A stretch of 64,000 bases of DNA from assembly GCA_029582155.1 (NCBI GenBank), contig CM055899.1, positions 83,608,056 to 83,672,055 on the forward strand, written 5' to 3'. Made by a program: the position numbers and the translations under genes. Shown here piece by piece: positions 22,031 to 34,800 of this stretch. The notes under the pieces are model-generated. The model was not told where the DNA came from. It saw only the letters and a program-made list of their open reading frames with translations, and did no database searches. Position 1 is the stretch's first letter; each line of letters starts with the position of its first letter. Source of the DNA: Panopea generosa (Eukaryota > Mollusca > Bivalvia > Adapedonta > Hiatellidae).

Positions 22031-23195
22031 GGGTTAAATAGCAGACGGCGCCCCATAAATCTATCCTATTTGAAGATGTACACAAAAACATGTTTATTTT
22101 TTTATAAATATACACCTATTTATTTTTTGGTAAATGACAAACAAACAGTGGATATGTTTACATTTTGCGGTTGAACAAAACAATATTTAAAAAAAATATC
22201 AAATAAAAATAGGTGCACATCACAATTTACGTACTATAAAGTATGGAAATAAGCAAGAGGTTACCTCCCCTTGAAGTACAAATTTTCAGTGAGGCATCGT
22301 TGTGAAGTCTAACCCTGACTTGATGTATGCAATCTCGTTTATGATACACGCCTATCATGAACACGTTATTCTTTGTTCGCAAAAAAATCAACTAACACAT
22401 TGTTTGCATTGCTTACGAGTAAACGTGTTTATTATGAAACATTAATATATCATTGCCCTTGCGTCGTGTAAGCGGCAAGACATTACACGTTGGTTTAGTT
22501 GCCAACATTGGCATCACAACTTAGTCTAGGTAAACGACGGAGTATCAGCCCTTAAATTACTGAGTCCAGATGTTCATAGCACTGTTAGCTTAACGCCATG
22601 TTAAGATGAATTTTCGAGTTAGGATATTTTGAGAGTTAAAAGGTTCAACGTAACAATCTAATGGCAATTATGACAAAATGTCATTCTACTTCTGTAAAGT
22701 ATTTTGTACTTGATATGAAAATATTGAATTTTGAAGATACTGAACACGTAAGTTTTCTCTGTGTGTTAAACTACAACTTGGCCCTGGTGTGCTTATTATA
22801 TAATAAGCTCTTATATATTTTATTAGCGACTATAACATTATCATTGTAAAGGGTTGTGTGTAAGGATTATAATAATTGATTGTGAGCAACACATCATATA
22901 CCCGAACCAGATTACAGGCCATGTGCGCTGACATGGTTACCCAGGTGTACATTGTTTGTGAATGGTATTACTATTCTAAGCAGGACAGGAGCAACCTATT
23001 GCAAAACATATTATAATTTAATCATTTAATTACAGAGACGCCCGGCGAGTTTTATCTATTTCACAGAACTAGTTCTTTTTTTTTGGGAAAATTGTAAATG
23101 TACATGATGCCAGTATGACATTATAGCATACCCGTATGTGTACATTTCCTTAGTTTCGTTACAGTGTAAGTCTTAAAATGTTTAAATGGCATCGT
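22031..23195. other. Non-coding sequence between repeat arrays
   Basis: No gene recognised. A weak inverted pair, ACACCTATTTATTTTTT near 22113 and AAATAAAAATAGGTGC near 22203, could be the ends of a decayed ~100-bp element. Confidence 0.4.
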
Positions 23196-23934
23196 GTTCC
23201 GCCGCAAGTTTCCCGTTGTATTATGTATTGCTGTTCAGCTGCAAGTTTCCCGTTGTATTATGTATTGCTGTTCAGCTGCAAGTTTCCCGTTTATTATGTA
23301 TTGCTGTTCTGCTGCAAGTTTCCCGTTGTATTATGTATTGCTGTTCAGCTGCAAGTTTCCCGTTGTATTATGTATTGCTGTTCCGCTGCAAGTTTCCCGT
23401 TGTATTATGTATTTCTGTTCCGCTGCAAGTTTCCCGTTGTATTATGTATTGCTGTTCAGCTGCAAGTTTCCCGTTGTATTATGCATTGCTGTTCCGCTGC
23501 AAGTTTCCCGTTGTATTATGTATTGCTGTTCCACTGCAAGTTTCCCGTTGTATTATGTATTGCTGTTCAGCTGCAAGTTTCCCGTTGTATTATGTATTGC
23601 TGTTCCACTGCAAGTTTCCCGTTGTATTATGTATTGCTGTTCAGCTGTAAGTTTCCCGTTGTATTATGTATTGCTGTTCCGCTGCAAGTTTCCCGTTGTA
23701 TTATGTATTGCTGTTCCACTGCAAGTTTCCCGTTGTATTATGTATTGCTGTTCAGCTGTAAGTTTCCCGTTGTATTATGTATTGCTGTTCCGCTGCAAGT
23801 TTCCCGTTGTATTATGTATTGCTGTTCCACTGCAAGTTTCCCGTTGTATTATGTATTGCTGTTCAGCTGTAAGTTTCCCGTTGTATTATGTATTGCTGTT
23901 CTGCTTCAAGTTTTCCGTTGTATTATGTATTGCT
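23196..23934 (+). repeat. 37-bp minisatellite, about 20 units
   Basis: The unit contains TGCAAGTTTCCCGTTG, TATTATGTATTGCTG and a variable TTCAGC, TTCCGC or TTCCAC end. 37 is not a multiple of three and the unit has no stop in any forward frame, so all three forward frames stay open for up to 268 codons with the same repetitive peptide. This is arithmetic, not evidence for protein. From about 23530 to 23900 the variants cycle as CCACTG, CAGCTG, CCGCTG, a 111-bp higher-order period. Confidence 0.96.
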
Positions 23935-24439
23935 TATTTTAATCAGGTTTTAACATCAATTAATATTTCAAAGAATATTTGTACCAATTTTCAAAACTAG
24001 CATGACCTCACAGGTTTTGTAAAAAATACTAAATTATTTTCTTAAATGTGAAGTTCCAGATACCAATTCTTGGATATAAATATTTAATATGGTTCTACTT
24101 TTGTAAATGTAAACATTAACAACATGCGTGAACACCAGTAAAATCGATTTCAACATTTCCTTGATAACTGCATTAATTTCATTTAATACTCCTGATTATA
24201 AATTAGTGCACGTACTGGTATTAGGTTTGCGATCTTTTTTAACTTTAATCCCCGTTTGCATTAATATTTATATTGGCGTTCTCTATAATATTATAAGTTG
24301 CTCGGCTTATGGATATATCCAACAGCAGCTGTCTTTAGATTAGGCTAATAGGTCGTTCACCGAACAGAGACACGAGTGTGTTAGTGTGTCGTTTAGTGTC
24401 ACGTGTTACGAAACACGCAAATGATATATTCAGCTGTAT
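23935..24439. other. Non-coding AT-rich sequence
   Basis: No supported gene. A 71-codon frame at 24128 has no family features. Confidence 0.45.
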
Positions 24440-24606
24440 TAGTTGCGGAACTCTCCAGGATGAACGGCCTTCCGCAAGCAGCTGAATAACTTTCTCACTT
24501 ATTTTTTTTGACCATGCGATCGGTTCTCAAACTCATGACCCCAGAAATGTGAAGTAAGTGGTCGTTAGACGACATCACCGTAGACAATCCGACCACGGAG
24601 GACTCT
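24440..24606 (-). mobile_element. Degraded tRNA-derived SINE, V-SINE/RUDI-like
   Basis: On the minus strand: GAGTCCTCCGTGGTCGGATT (head, resembling the 56507 copy), then GGTCATGAGTTTGAGAACC near the B-box position, then GAGAAAGTTATTCAGCTGCT and TGCGGAAGGCC, the central domain. The 3' part is lost. Confidence 0.6.
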
Positions 24607-25253
24607 TAAACGTAACTAAAACACAAAATAACATTTTGTTACATGAAAATATCGCAGTGTATCATAAACGGTCACATGTATAAGGGAAACGTTTAATTGC
24701 CCGCTATAGAATGCTAACCTACTTGTGAAAACGTGATTTGATGGTTTCCTGCGCCATATTGCGCTGTACTGACTTGTTTTATTTTGCACAGGGTACCTTA
24801 CAGGTCTCACTTACCAAATTATCTCCCTTAGTGACGGAGGCAAGATTCGTGCGCCCAAGAAAATAGAGCTGTCACAGTGCATCGGTCGAGCATAATTTTG
24901 TTGAAAATGCTTAAAATGGTTGCATTTCTTAGTACATATGAGAATATTGGGACATTTTCATGAGTTATGCCAACTTTGGATGACATTATGCATTGTTAGG
25001 TGATTGTATAACAAATTTAAGATGCGTAGTGATACACTGCAACAAATAGGCAGAATTGTGAAAAAAGATGGTGTCATCAAACCATCGAAAATGTGAAAAA
25101 GTAATCTTTTTAACCCCACATTTCCCCCTGCATATTTGGAGCAACAGAGGACTATCTATGACAAGACATTTTTAGAACCATTGGCAATGTGTTCAGTGTA
25201 TTTCTCTGTGTAAAATTAACTGGTGTGTTACCTAAGAGGATATCAAAACTATC
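24607..25253. other. Non-coding sequence with a short repeated block
   Basis: GCTATAGAATGCTAACCT near 24705 recurs at about 25799, just beyond the 27-bp array, so that array is bracketed by a short direct repeat. No gene seen. Confidence 0.5.
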
Positions 25254-25685
25254 TAAATACATAGACTGATCTCCGTAGAGGAAATACACAGACTGATCTC
25301 CGTAGTGAAAATACTTAGACTAATCTCCGTAGAGGAAGTACACAGTCTGATCTCCATAGTGAAAATACATAGACTGGTCTCCGAAGAGGAAATACATAGA
25401 ATGATCTCAGTAGAAGAAATACACATATTGATCTCCGTAGAGGAAATACACAGACTGATCTCCGTAGAGGAAATACATAGAATGATCTCAGTAGAAGAAA
25501 TACACAGACTGATCTCCGTAGAGGAAATACACAGACTGATCTCCGAAGAGGAAATACATAGACTGATCTCAGTAGAAGAAATAAACAGATTAATCCCGTA
25601 GAGGAAATACACAGACTGATCTCTGAAGAGGAAATACATAGACTGGTCTCCGTTGAGGAAATACATAGACTGGTCTCCGTAGAGT
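25254..25685 (+). repeat. 27-bp minisatellite, about 16 units
   Basis: Unit: ATACACAGACTGATCTCC plus GTAGAGGAA, with CAGTAGAAG, CGAAGAGG and GTGAAA variants. As a multiple of three with no stop on either strand it gives nine-residue peptide repeats in both directions (EIHRLISVE forward, CISSTEISL reverse). Neither is supported as a protein. Confidence 0.95.
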
Positions 25686-25888
25686 CAAGCCAATAACAAC
25701 TAGTTTACGAAATTACGATTATATCGCAATATGAAATATCTACATGCACAATGAAAACATTTATAGTCGTTTATACAATTTCTGGTAATTAACCTCCGCT
25801 ATAGAATGCTAACCTGCTTGTTGTAACGGTATATCACGGTGCATCGATATATTATAGCGGTGGACCACCAGTTTTATCAGTGCATCGA

Positions 25889-26005
25889 TATATTTTAACG
25901 GTGCAACGGTATATTTTATCGGTGCACCGTAAAAAAAAAATCTCGGTGAACCGGTACCGGTGGTGTTCACCCTGATCGTACACCATAAGTATTAGCATCA
26001 AAAGG
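25889..26005 (+). repeat. 117-bp direct repeat, left copy, flanking a satellite islet
   Basis: Runs from TATATTTTAACGGTGCAACG to AGTATTAGCATCAAAAGG. Its partner at 26546-26662 differs by a single base (GCATC versus GCGTC), even preserving a ten-A run, so the duplication is very recent. Confidence 0.97.
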
Positions 26006-26545
26006 TAATATACACGCACACGTACCTTTTCTCGGTGATACACACCTGTAATATACATGCACGCGTACCTTGTGTCGGTGATACACGTACACCTACCTTT
26101 TCTCGGTGATACACGCACACGTACCTTGTCTCGGTGATACGCGCCGGTAATATACATGCACACGTACCTTGTCTCGGTGATACATATACACGTACATTGT
26201 CTCGGTGATACACACCGGTAGTATAAATGCACACGTACCTTGTTTCAGTTATACACGCCGGCAATACACACGCATAAGTTCCTTGTCTCAGTGATACACG
26301 CCGGTTATATACACGCACACGAACCTTGTCTCGGTGATACACGTCGTTAATATACACGCACACGTACATTGTCTCGGTGATACACGCCAGTAATATACAC
26401 GCACGCGTACCTTGTCTCGGTGATACACGCCGGTAATATACATGCACACGTACCTTGTCTCGATGATACATGTACACGTACTTTGTCTCGATGATACATG
26501 TACACGTACTTTGTCTCGGTGATACACACTAACGTACCTTGTCTT
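26006..26545 (-). repeat. Displaced islet of the 43-bp minisatellite, about 540 bp
   Basis: About 12 units of the same 43-bp family as the main array, separated from it by 985 bp. Irregular units match the main array in order: landmarks at 26021, 26141 and 26343 correspond to 30512, 30632 and 30834, each exactly 4491 bp away. The end landmark CACTAACG is 4534 bp away, one extra 43-bp unit. It is thus a copy of the segment at about 30497-31079. Confidence 0.95.
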
Positions 26546-26662
26546 TATATTTTAACGGTGCAACGGTATATTTTATCGGTGCACCGTAAAAAAAAAATCT
26601 CGGTGAACCGGTACCGGTGGTGTTCACCCTGATCGTACACCATAAGTATTAGCGTCAAAAGG
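26546..26662 (+). repeat. 117-bp direct repeat, right copy
   Basis: Partner of 25889-26005, with one difference over 117 bp and an offset of 657 bp. The pair brackets the islet. Confidence 0.97.
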
Positions 26663-26767
26663 GTTTTAACTTCACTTGTTGCACGCATTCTTGTATGATC
26701 TCACCGGGCAATCAATTGTGTGTTTTTTATACAAAGAAATTCACGTCTGTGATATTTTAACGTGTCC

Positions 26768-26819
<52 letters not shown>

Positions 26820-27530
26820 TTATTTTTATTATTATAGGTAATCATTTACAAGTCTACAGCTTTACAGCGTTGTTAGATAAGTTTTTAGTTTTCGTTATTA
26901 AAACGCATACTCGAGAGTATATATATTTGTGGACAGCTTTAAAAATTTCGACGTTAGTATGTGGGGGAGATGAGGTTCTCCAAAGATAAGTGTGTTGAGG
27001 GTAACAGTGCATATATGAGAGATTGATGCGAGAAGTGTAGCGCGTTCGATATGATAAATAGGACAGACGAGGAGGTAATGATTTGTACTTTCAATTGCTC
27101 CACATGTACATAGTGGAGAATTTTCAATATTTTTTTTGAATAAGTGTTATTTCAGCGTGCTACAATTCGCACGAAGACGAGTATGCAAGACCTGACATTT
27201 CTTGTGCATTTTTTGTGTAACTCATATTCATATAATCACATATTTTGGTTAAGGCTGTTCTATGCAAAAATAACATGTACACATATGTCTGTATAAATGA
27301 CGCATTTGATTGTTTTAAGGCTATGTACAATAGATATGTAGATTTATTACAACGACAGATGTTTAAACAAATTTACATAAATCAATATGGTTAACGTATA
27401 ATTATGTTCTATGTGTGACTAAAAAATCAATTAACCGTATACAAAATCACAAGTTTTCATCTATGTATCTGCCATATCTGAAATAAGAGAATAATAAAAC
27501 AGCATCATTGCATAATTATTCTAAAGAATA
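26663..27530. other. Unique sequence between the islet and the main array, with an (ATT)n tract
   Basis: A pure or nearly pure (ATT)n run lies at 26770-26836. The rest is AT-rich with no gene recognised. Confidence 0.6.
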
Positions 27531-28740
27531 GTGATAAGCGCCTGTAATATACATGCACACGAACCTTGTCTCGGTGATACACGCAGGTAATATACACGCA
27601 CACGTACGTTGTCTCGGTGATACACGCCAGCAATATACACACACACGTACCTTGTCTCGGTAATACACACCGGCAATATACACGCACACGAACCTTGTCT
27701 CGGTGATACACGCCGGTAATTTACACGCACACGTACCTTGTCTCGGTGATACACGCCGGCAATATACACGCACACGTGAATTGTTTCGGTGATACACGCC
27801 AGCAATATAAATGCACACTTACCTTGTGTCAGTGATACACGCCGGTAGTATACATGCACACGTACCTTGTCTAAGTGATACACACAGGTAATATACATGC
27901 ACACGTACCTTGTCTCGGTGATACACGCGGTAATATACACGCACACGTACCTTGTCTCAGTGATACACGCAAATGTACCTTGTCTCAGTGATACATGCCG
28001 GTAATATACAGGCACACGTACCTTGTTTCAGTGATACACGCCGGTTATTTACACTCACACGTACCTTGTCTCGGTGATACACGCCGGTAATATACATGCA
28101 AATGAACCTTGTGTCAGTGATACACGCCGGTAATATACACGCACACGTACCTTTGCTCACGTACCTTATCTCGGTGCTACACGCCAGTAATATACATGCA
28201 CACGTACCTTGTTTCGGTGATACATGCTGGTAATATACATGCACACGTACCTTGTCTCGGTGATACACGCCGGTATAATACACGCACACGTACCTTCTCT
28301 CGGTAAAACACGCCGGTAATAGACATGAATACGTTCCTTGTCTTAGTGATACACGCCATTAATATACACGCATACCTACTTTGTCTCGGTAATACACGCC
28401 GGTAATATAGGTGAACACGTACCTTGTCTCGGTGATACACACCGGTTATATACATGCACACATACCTTGTCTCGGTACTACACACAGGTAATATACATAC
28501 ACACGTACCTTGTTTCCGGTAATATACATTCATGTGTACGTTGTCTCGTTGATACACGCCGGTAATATACATGCACACGTACCTTGTCTCGGTGATACAC
28601 GCCGGTAATATACATGCACAAGTACCTTGTCTCGGTGATACACGCCGGTAATATAGATGCACAAGTACCTTGTCTCGGTGATACAAGACGGTAATATACA
28701 TGAAAGTGTACCTTGTCTCGGTGATACACGCCGGTAATAT

Positions 28741-28998
28741 ACATCCACAAGTACCTTGTCTCGGTGATACACGCCGGTAATATACATAAACACGTACCTT
28801 GTCATGGTGATACATGCCGGTAATATACATGCAAGTGTACCTTGTCTCGGTGATACACGCCGGTAATATACATCCACAAGTACCTTGTCTCGGTGATACA
28901 CGCCGGTAATATACATAAACACGTATCTTGTCATGGTGATACATGCCGGTAATATACATGCAAGTGTACCTTGTCTCGGTGATACACGCCGATAATAT
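28741..28998 (-). repeat. 129-bp (3 x 43) higher-order repeat in the 43-bp array
   Basis: ACATCCACAAGTACC occurs at 28741 and 28870, exactly 129 bp apart, with the distinctive CTTGTCATGGTGATACATGC variant in both blocks. Confidence 0.9.
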
Positions 28999-31900
28999 AC
29001 ATGCACGTGTACCTTGTCTCAGTGATACAAGCCTGTAATATAAATGTACACGTACCATGTATCGGTGATACACGCCGGTAATATACATGCACACGTACCT
29101 TGTCTCGGTGATACATGCCGGTAATAAACATGTACACGTACCATGTATCGGTGATACACGCCGGTAATATACATGCACACGTACCTTGTCTCGGTGATAC
29201 ATGCCGGTAATAAACATGCACACGTACCGTGTTTCGGTGATACACGCCGGTTATATACATGCACACGTACCTTGTCTCGGTGATACACGCCGGTAATAAA
29301 CATGTACATGTACCTTGTCTCAGTGATAAACATCGGTAATATACACGCATATGTTCATTGTCTCAGTAATACACGCCGGTATAATACACACACACGTACA
29401 TTCTCTCGGTAATACACGCCGGTAATATACATGAATACGTACCTCGTCTCAGTGATACACGTCAGTAATATACACGCATACCTACCTTGTCTCGGTACAC
29501 CGGTAAATTACATGCACACGTACATTGTCTCGGTGATACACGCCGGTAATATACACGCACGCGTACATTGTCTCGGTGATACACGCCGGTAATATACACG
29601 CACTCGTACCTTGTCTCGGTGATACACGCACATGTATCTTGTTTCGGTGATACATGCTGGTAATATACATGCACAAGTACCTTGTCTGTATGATACACGC
29701 CGGTAATATACACGTACACTTACATTGTCTTGGTGATACACGCCGGTAATACACACGCACAAGTTCCTTGTCTCAGTGATACACGCCGGTAATATACACG
29801 CACACTTACCTTGTCTCGGTGATACACGCCGGTAATATACACGCACACTTACCTTGTCTCGGTGATACCCACCGGTAATATACACGCACACTTACCTTGT
29901 CTCGGTGATACACGCCGTTAATATACACGCAAGCGTACCTTGTCTCGGTGATACACGCCGGAAATTTACACGCACGCATACCTTGTCTCGGTGATACACG
30001 CACACGTACCATGTATCGGTGACACACGTCGGTTTTATACATGCACACGAACCTTGTCTCGGTGATACACTCCGGTAAGAAACATGCACACGTACCATGT
30101 CTCGGTGATACACGCCGGTTATATAAATGCACAAGTACCTTGTCTCGGTGATACACGCCGGTAATATACACGCACACGTACCTTGTCTCGGTGACACACG
30201 CCGGTATTAACATACCTTGTCTCGATGATACAGGCCGGTAATATAAATGCACATGTACCTTGTCTCGGTGATACATGCCGGTAATAAACACGCACATGTA
30301 CCTTGTTTCGGTGATACATGCCGGTAATATACACGCACACTTACATTGTCTCGTTGATACACGCCGGTAATATACACGCACGCGTACCTTGTCTCGGTGA
30401 TACAAGCCGGTAAAATATATGCACGCATACCTTGACTAGGTGATACACGCCAGTAATATACATGCACAAGTACCTTGTCTCTGTGATACACGCCGGTAAT
30501 ATACACGCACACGTACCTTTTCTCGGTGATACACACCGGTAATATACATGCACGCGTACCTTGTGTCGGTGATACACGTACACCAACCTTTTCTCGGTGA
30601 TACACGCACACGTTCCTTGTCTCGGTGATACGCGCCGGTAATATACATGCACACGTACCTTGTCTCGGTGATACATATACACGTACATTGTCTCAGTGAT
30701 ACATGCCGGTAGTATAAATACACACGTACCTTGTTTCAGTTATACACGCCGGCAATATACACGCATAAGTTCCTTGTCTCAGTGATACACGCCGGTTATA
30801 TACACGCACACGAACCTTGTCTCGGTGATACACGTCGTTAATATACACGCACACGTACATTGTCTCGATGATACACGCCAGTAATATACACGCACGCGTA
30901 CCTTGTCTCGGTGATACACGCCGGTAATATACACGCACACGTACCTTGTCTCCGTGATACACGCCGGTAATATACATGCACACGTACCTTGTCTCGATGA
31001 TACATGTACACGTACTTTGTCTCGATGATACATGTACACGTACTTTGTCTCGGTGATACACACTAACGTACCTTGTCTCGGTGATACACGCCGGCAATAT
31101 ACATGCACATGTACTTTGTCTCGGTGATACATGTACACGTACCTTGTATCAGTGATACACGCCGGTAATATACACGCACACGTACCTTGTCTCGGATATA
31201 CACGCACATATACCTTGTCTCTGTGATACACGCCGGTCATATACACGCACACGTACCTTGTCTCGGTAATACACGCCGGTGATACACACGCACAAGTTCC
31301 TTGTCTCGGTAATACACGCCGGTGATACACACGCACAAGTTCCTTGTTTCAGTGATACACGCCGGTAATATACGCACACGAACCTTGTCTCGGTGATACA
31401 CGCTGGTAATATACACGGACACGTACCATGTTTCGGTGATACACGCCGTTAATATACACGCAAGCGTACATTGTCTCGGTGATACACGCCGGTAAAATAC
31501 ACGCAGGCGTACCTTGTCTCGGTGATACACGTCGGTAATATACACGCTCGTGTACTTTGTCTCGGTGATACAGGCACACGTACCTTGTCTCGGTGATACA
31601 CGCCGGTAATATACATGCACACGTACCTTGTCTCGATGATACATGTACACGTACCTTGTCTCGGTGATACACGCCGGTAGTATAAATGCACACGTACTTT
31701 GTTTCAGTTATACACGCCGGCAAGACACACGCACAAGTTCATTGTCTCAATGATACACGCCGGTAATATACACGCACACGAACCTTGTCTAAGTGATACA
31801 TGCCGGTAATATACACGCACAAGTAGCTTGTCTCGGTGATACACTCCAGCAATATACACGCACAGTTTCCTTGTCTCGGTGATACATGCAGGCAATATAC

Positions 31901-34555
31901 ACGCACACGAACCTTGTCTCTGTGATACACGCCGGTAATATACACGCACACTTACCTTGTATCGGTGATACACGCCGGCAATATACACTCACAAGTAAAT
32001 TGTTTCGGTGATACACGCCGGCAGTATCAATGCATTCTTACCTTGTGTCAGTGATACACGCCGGTAGTATACATGCACACATACCTTGTGTCAGTGATAC
32101 ACACCGGTAATATACATGCACACGTACACTGTCTCGGTAATACACGCCGGTACTATACACGCACACGTACCTTGTCTCAGCGATACAAGACGGTAATATA
32201 AATGCAAACGTACCTTGTCTCGGTGATACACGCCGGTAATATACACGCATACGTATATTGCCTCGGTGATACATGGTGGTAATATACATACACACGTTCC
32301 TTGTCTCAGTAGCACAGCCCGGTAAAATACATGCACACGTACATTGTCTCGATGATACACGCCGGTAATAAAGATGCACACGTACCTTGTCTCGGTGATA
32401 CATGCCGGTAATATAGATGCACACTTACCTTGTCTCGCTGATACACGCCGGTAATATAGGTGAACACGTACCTTGTCTCGGTGATACACGCCGGTAATAT
32501 ACACGCACATGTAAATTGTCTCGGTGATACACGCCGGTAATATATATGCACACATACCTTGTCTCGGTAATACATAAAGATAATATACATACACACGTAC
32601 CTTGTTTCGATGATACACGCCAGTAATTTACATGCGCACGTTCCTTGTCTCATTGGCACACGTCGGTAATATACATGCACAGGTACCTTGTCTCGGTGAT
32701 ACACGCCAGTAATATACATGCACACGTACCTTGTCTCGGTGATACACGCCGGAAATATAGATGCACGCATACCTTGTGTCGGTGATACACGCCGGTAATA
32801 TACATGCGCACGTACCTTGTCTCGGTGATACACGCCGATACTATATATGCACACGTACCTTGTCTCGGTGATACACGCCGATAATATGGATGCACACGTA
32901 CCTTGTCTCGGTGATACACGCCGGTAATATACATACACAAGTACCTTTTTTTAGTGATACACGCCGGTTATTTACACTCACACGTACCTTGTCTCGGTGA
33001 TACACGCCGGTAATATACATGCAAATGTACCTTGTGTCAGTGATACACGCCGGTAGTATACATGCACACGTACCTTTGCACACGTAACTTGTCTCGCAGC
33101 TACACGCCGGTAATATACATGCACACGTACCTTGTTTCGGTGATACATGCTGGTAATATACATGCACACGTACCTTGTCTCGGTGAAACACGCCGGTAAT
33201 ATACATGTACACGTACCTTGTCTCAGTGATACACGCCGTTAATATACACGCATACGTACCTTGTCTCAGTGATACACGCCGGAAATATATACGCACACGT
33301 ACCTTCTCTCGGTAATACACGCCGGTATAATACACGCACACGTACCTTGTCTCGGTAATACACGTCACTAATATACATGAATACGTACCTTGTCTCAGTG
33401 AGACACGCCTATAATATACACGCATACTTACCTTGTCTCGGTGATACACGCCGGAAAAATACATGTACACGTACTTTGTCTCGTTGATACACGCCGGTAA
33501 TAAACACGCACACGTACCATGTCTCGGTGATATACGCCAGTAATATACAAGCATACGTACCTTGTCTCAGTTGTACAGGCCGGTAATATACATACACACG
33601 TACCTTGTCTCGGTGATACACGCCGGTAATATACACGCACACGTACCTTGTCTCGGTGATACACGCCGGTAATAAACACGCACACGTACCTTGTCTCGGT
33701 GATACACGCCAGTAATATACAAGCATACATAACCTTGTCTCAGTTGTACAGGCCGGTAATATACACGCACACGTACCTTGTCTCGGTGATACACGCCGGT
33801 AATATACACGCACACGTACCTTGTCTCGTTCATACACGCCGGTAATATACACGCAAACGTACCTTGTCTCGGTGATACACGCCGGTAATATACTCGCACA
33901 CGTACCTTCTCTCGGTGATACACGCCGGTAATATACACGCCGGTAATACACAGGCACACGTACCTTGTCTCGGTGATACACGCCGGTAATATGCACGCAC
34001 ACGTACCGTGTCTCATTGATTTACGCCGCTAATATACATGCACACGTACCTTGTCTCGGTGATACATGCCGGTAATATACAAGCACAAGTACCTTATCAT
34101 GATGATACACGCCGGTAATGTACAGGCACTCGTACTTTGTCTCGGTGATACACGCCGGTAATATGCACGCATGCGTACCTTGTCTTAGTGATACACGCCG
34201 CCAATATACACGTACACGTACCGTGTCTCTGTGATACACGCCGTTAATATACACGCACACGTACCTTTTGTCGGTGATACACGCCGGTAAAATACATGCA
34301 CACGAACGTTGTCTCAGTGGCACACGCCGGTATATATATGCACACATACCCTGTCTTATTGGTACACTCCGAAAAAATACATGCATATGTACCTTTTCTC
34401 AGTGATACACACATTTAATATACTTGCACCCGTACCTTGTCTCAGTGATACACGCTGGTAATATACATGTACACGTACCTTGGCTCAGTGATTCACACCA
34501 ATAATATATTTACACGGAATTTGTCTAAGTTATACACGCCGACAATATACACGCA

Positions 34556-34800
34556 CACGTACCTTGACTCAGTGGTGCACGCCGATATTACATGCACACG
34601 GAATTTGTCTCAGAGATACACGCCGGTAATAAATGCACACGGAGCTTGTCTTAGTTATACACGCCGGCAATATACACGCACACGTACCTTGACTCAGTGA
34701 TGCATGCCATAATTACATGCACACGGAATTTGTCTCAGAGATACACGCCAGTAATAAATGAACACGGAGCTTGTCTAAGTTATACACGCTTGTAATATAA
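34556..34800 (-). repeat. 125-bp higher-order repeat at the decayed right part of the 43-bp array
   Basis: TTGACTCAGTG recurs at 34564 and 34689, followed in both by a CACGGAATTTGTCTCAGAGA and CACGGAGCTTGTCT variant series. A similar shorter set appears at 36705-36790. Confidence 0.85.

Noticed and set aside
25254..25685. Nine-residue repeat protein (EIHRLISVE)
   Set aside because: The 27-bp unit is open on both strands; no flanking coding sequence or splice sites found.
25889..26662. LTR retrotransposon with 117-bp LTRs around the islet
   Set aside because: The direct repeats lack TG...CA ends, and the interior is only satellite copied from the neighbouring array, with no gag/pol, primer-binding site or target duplication.
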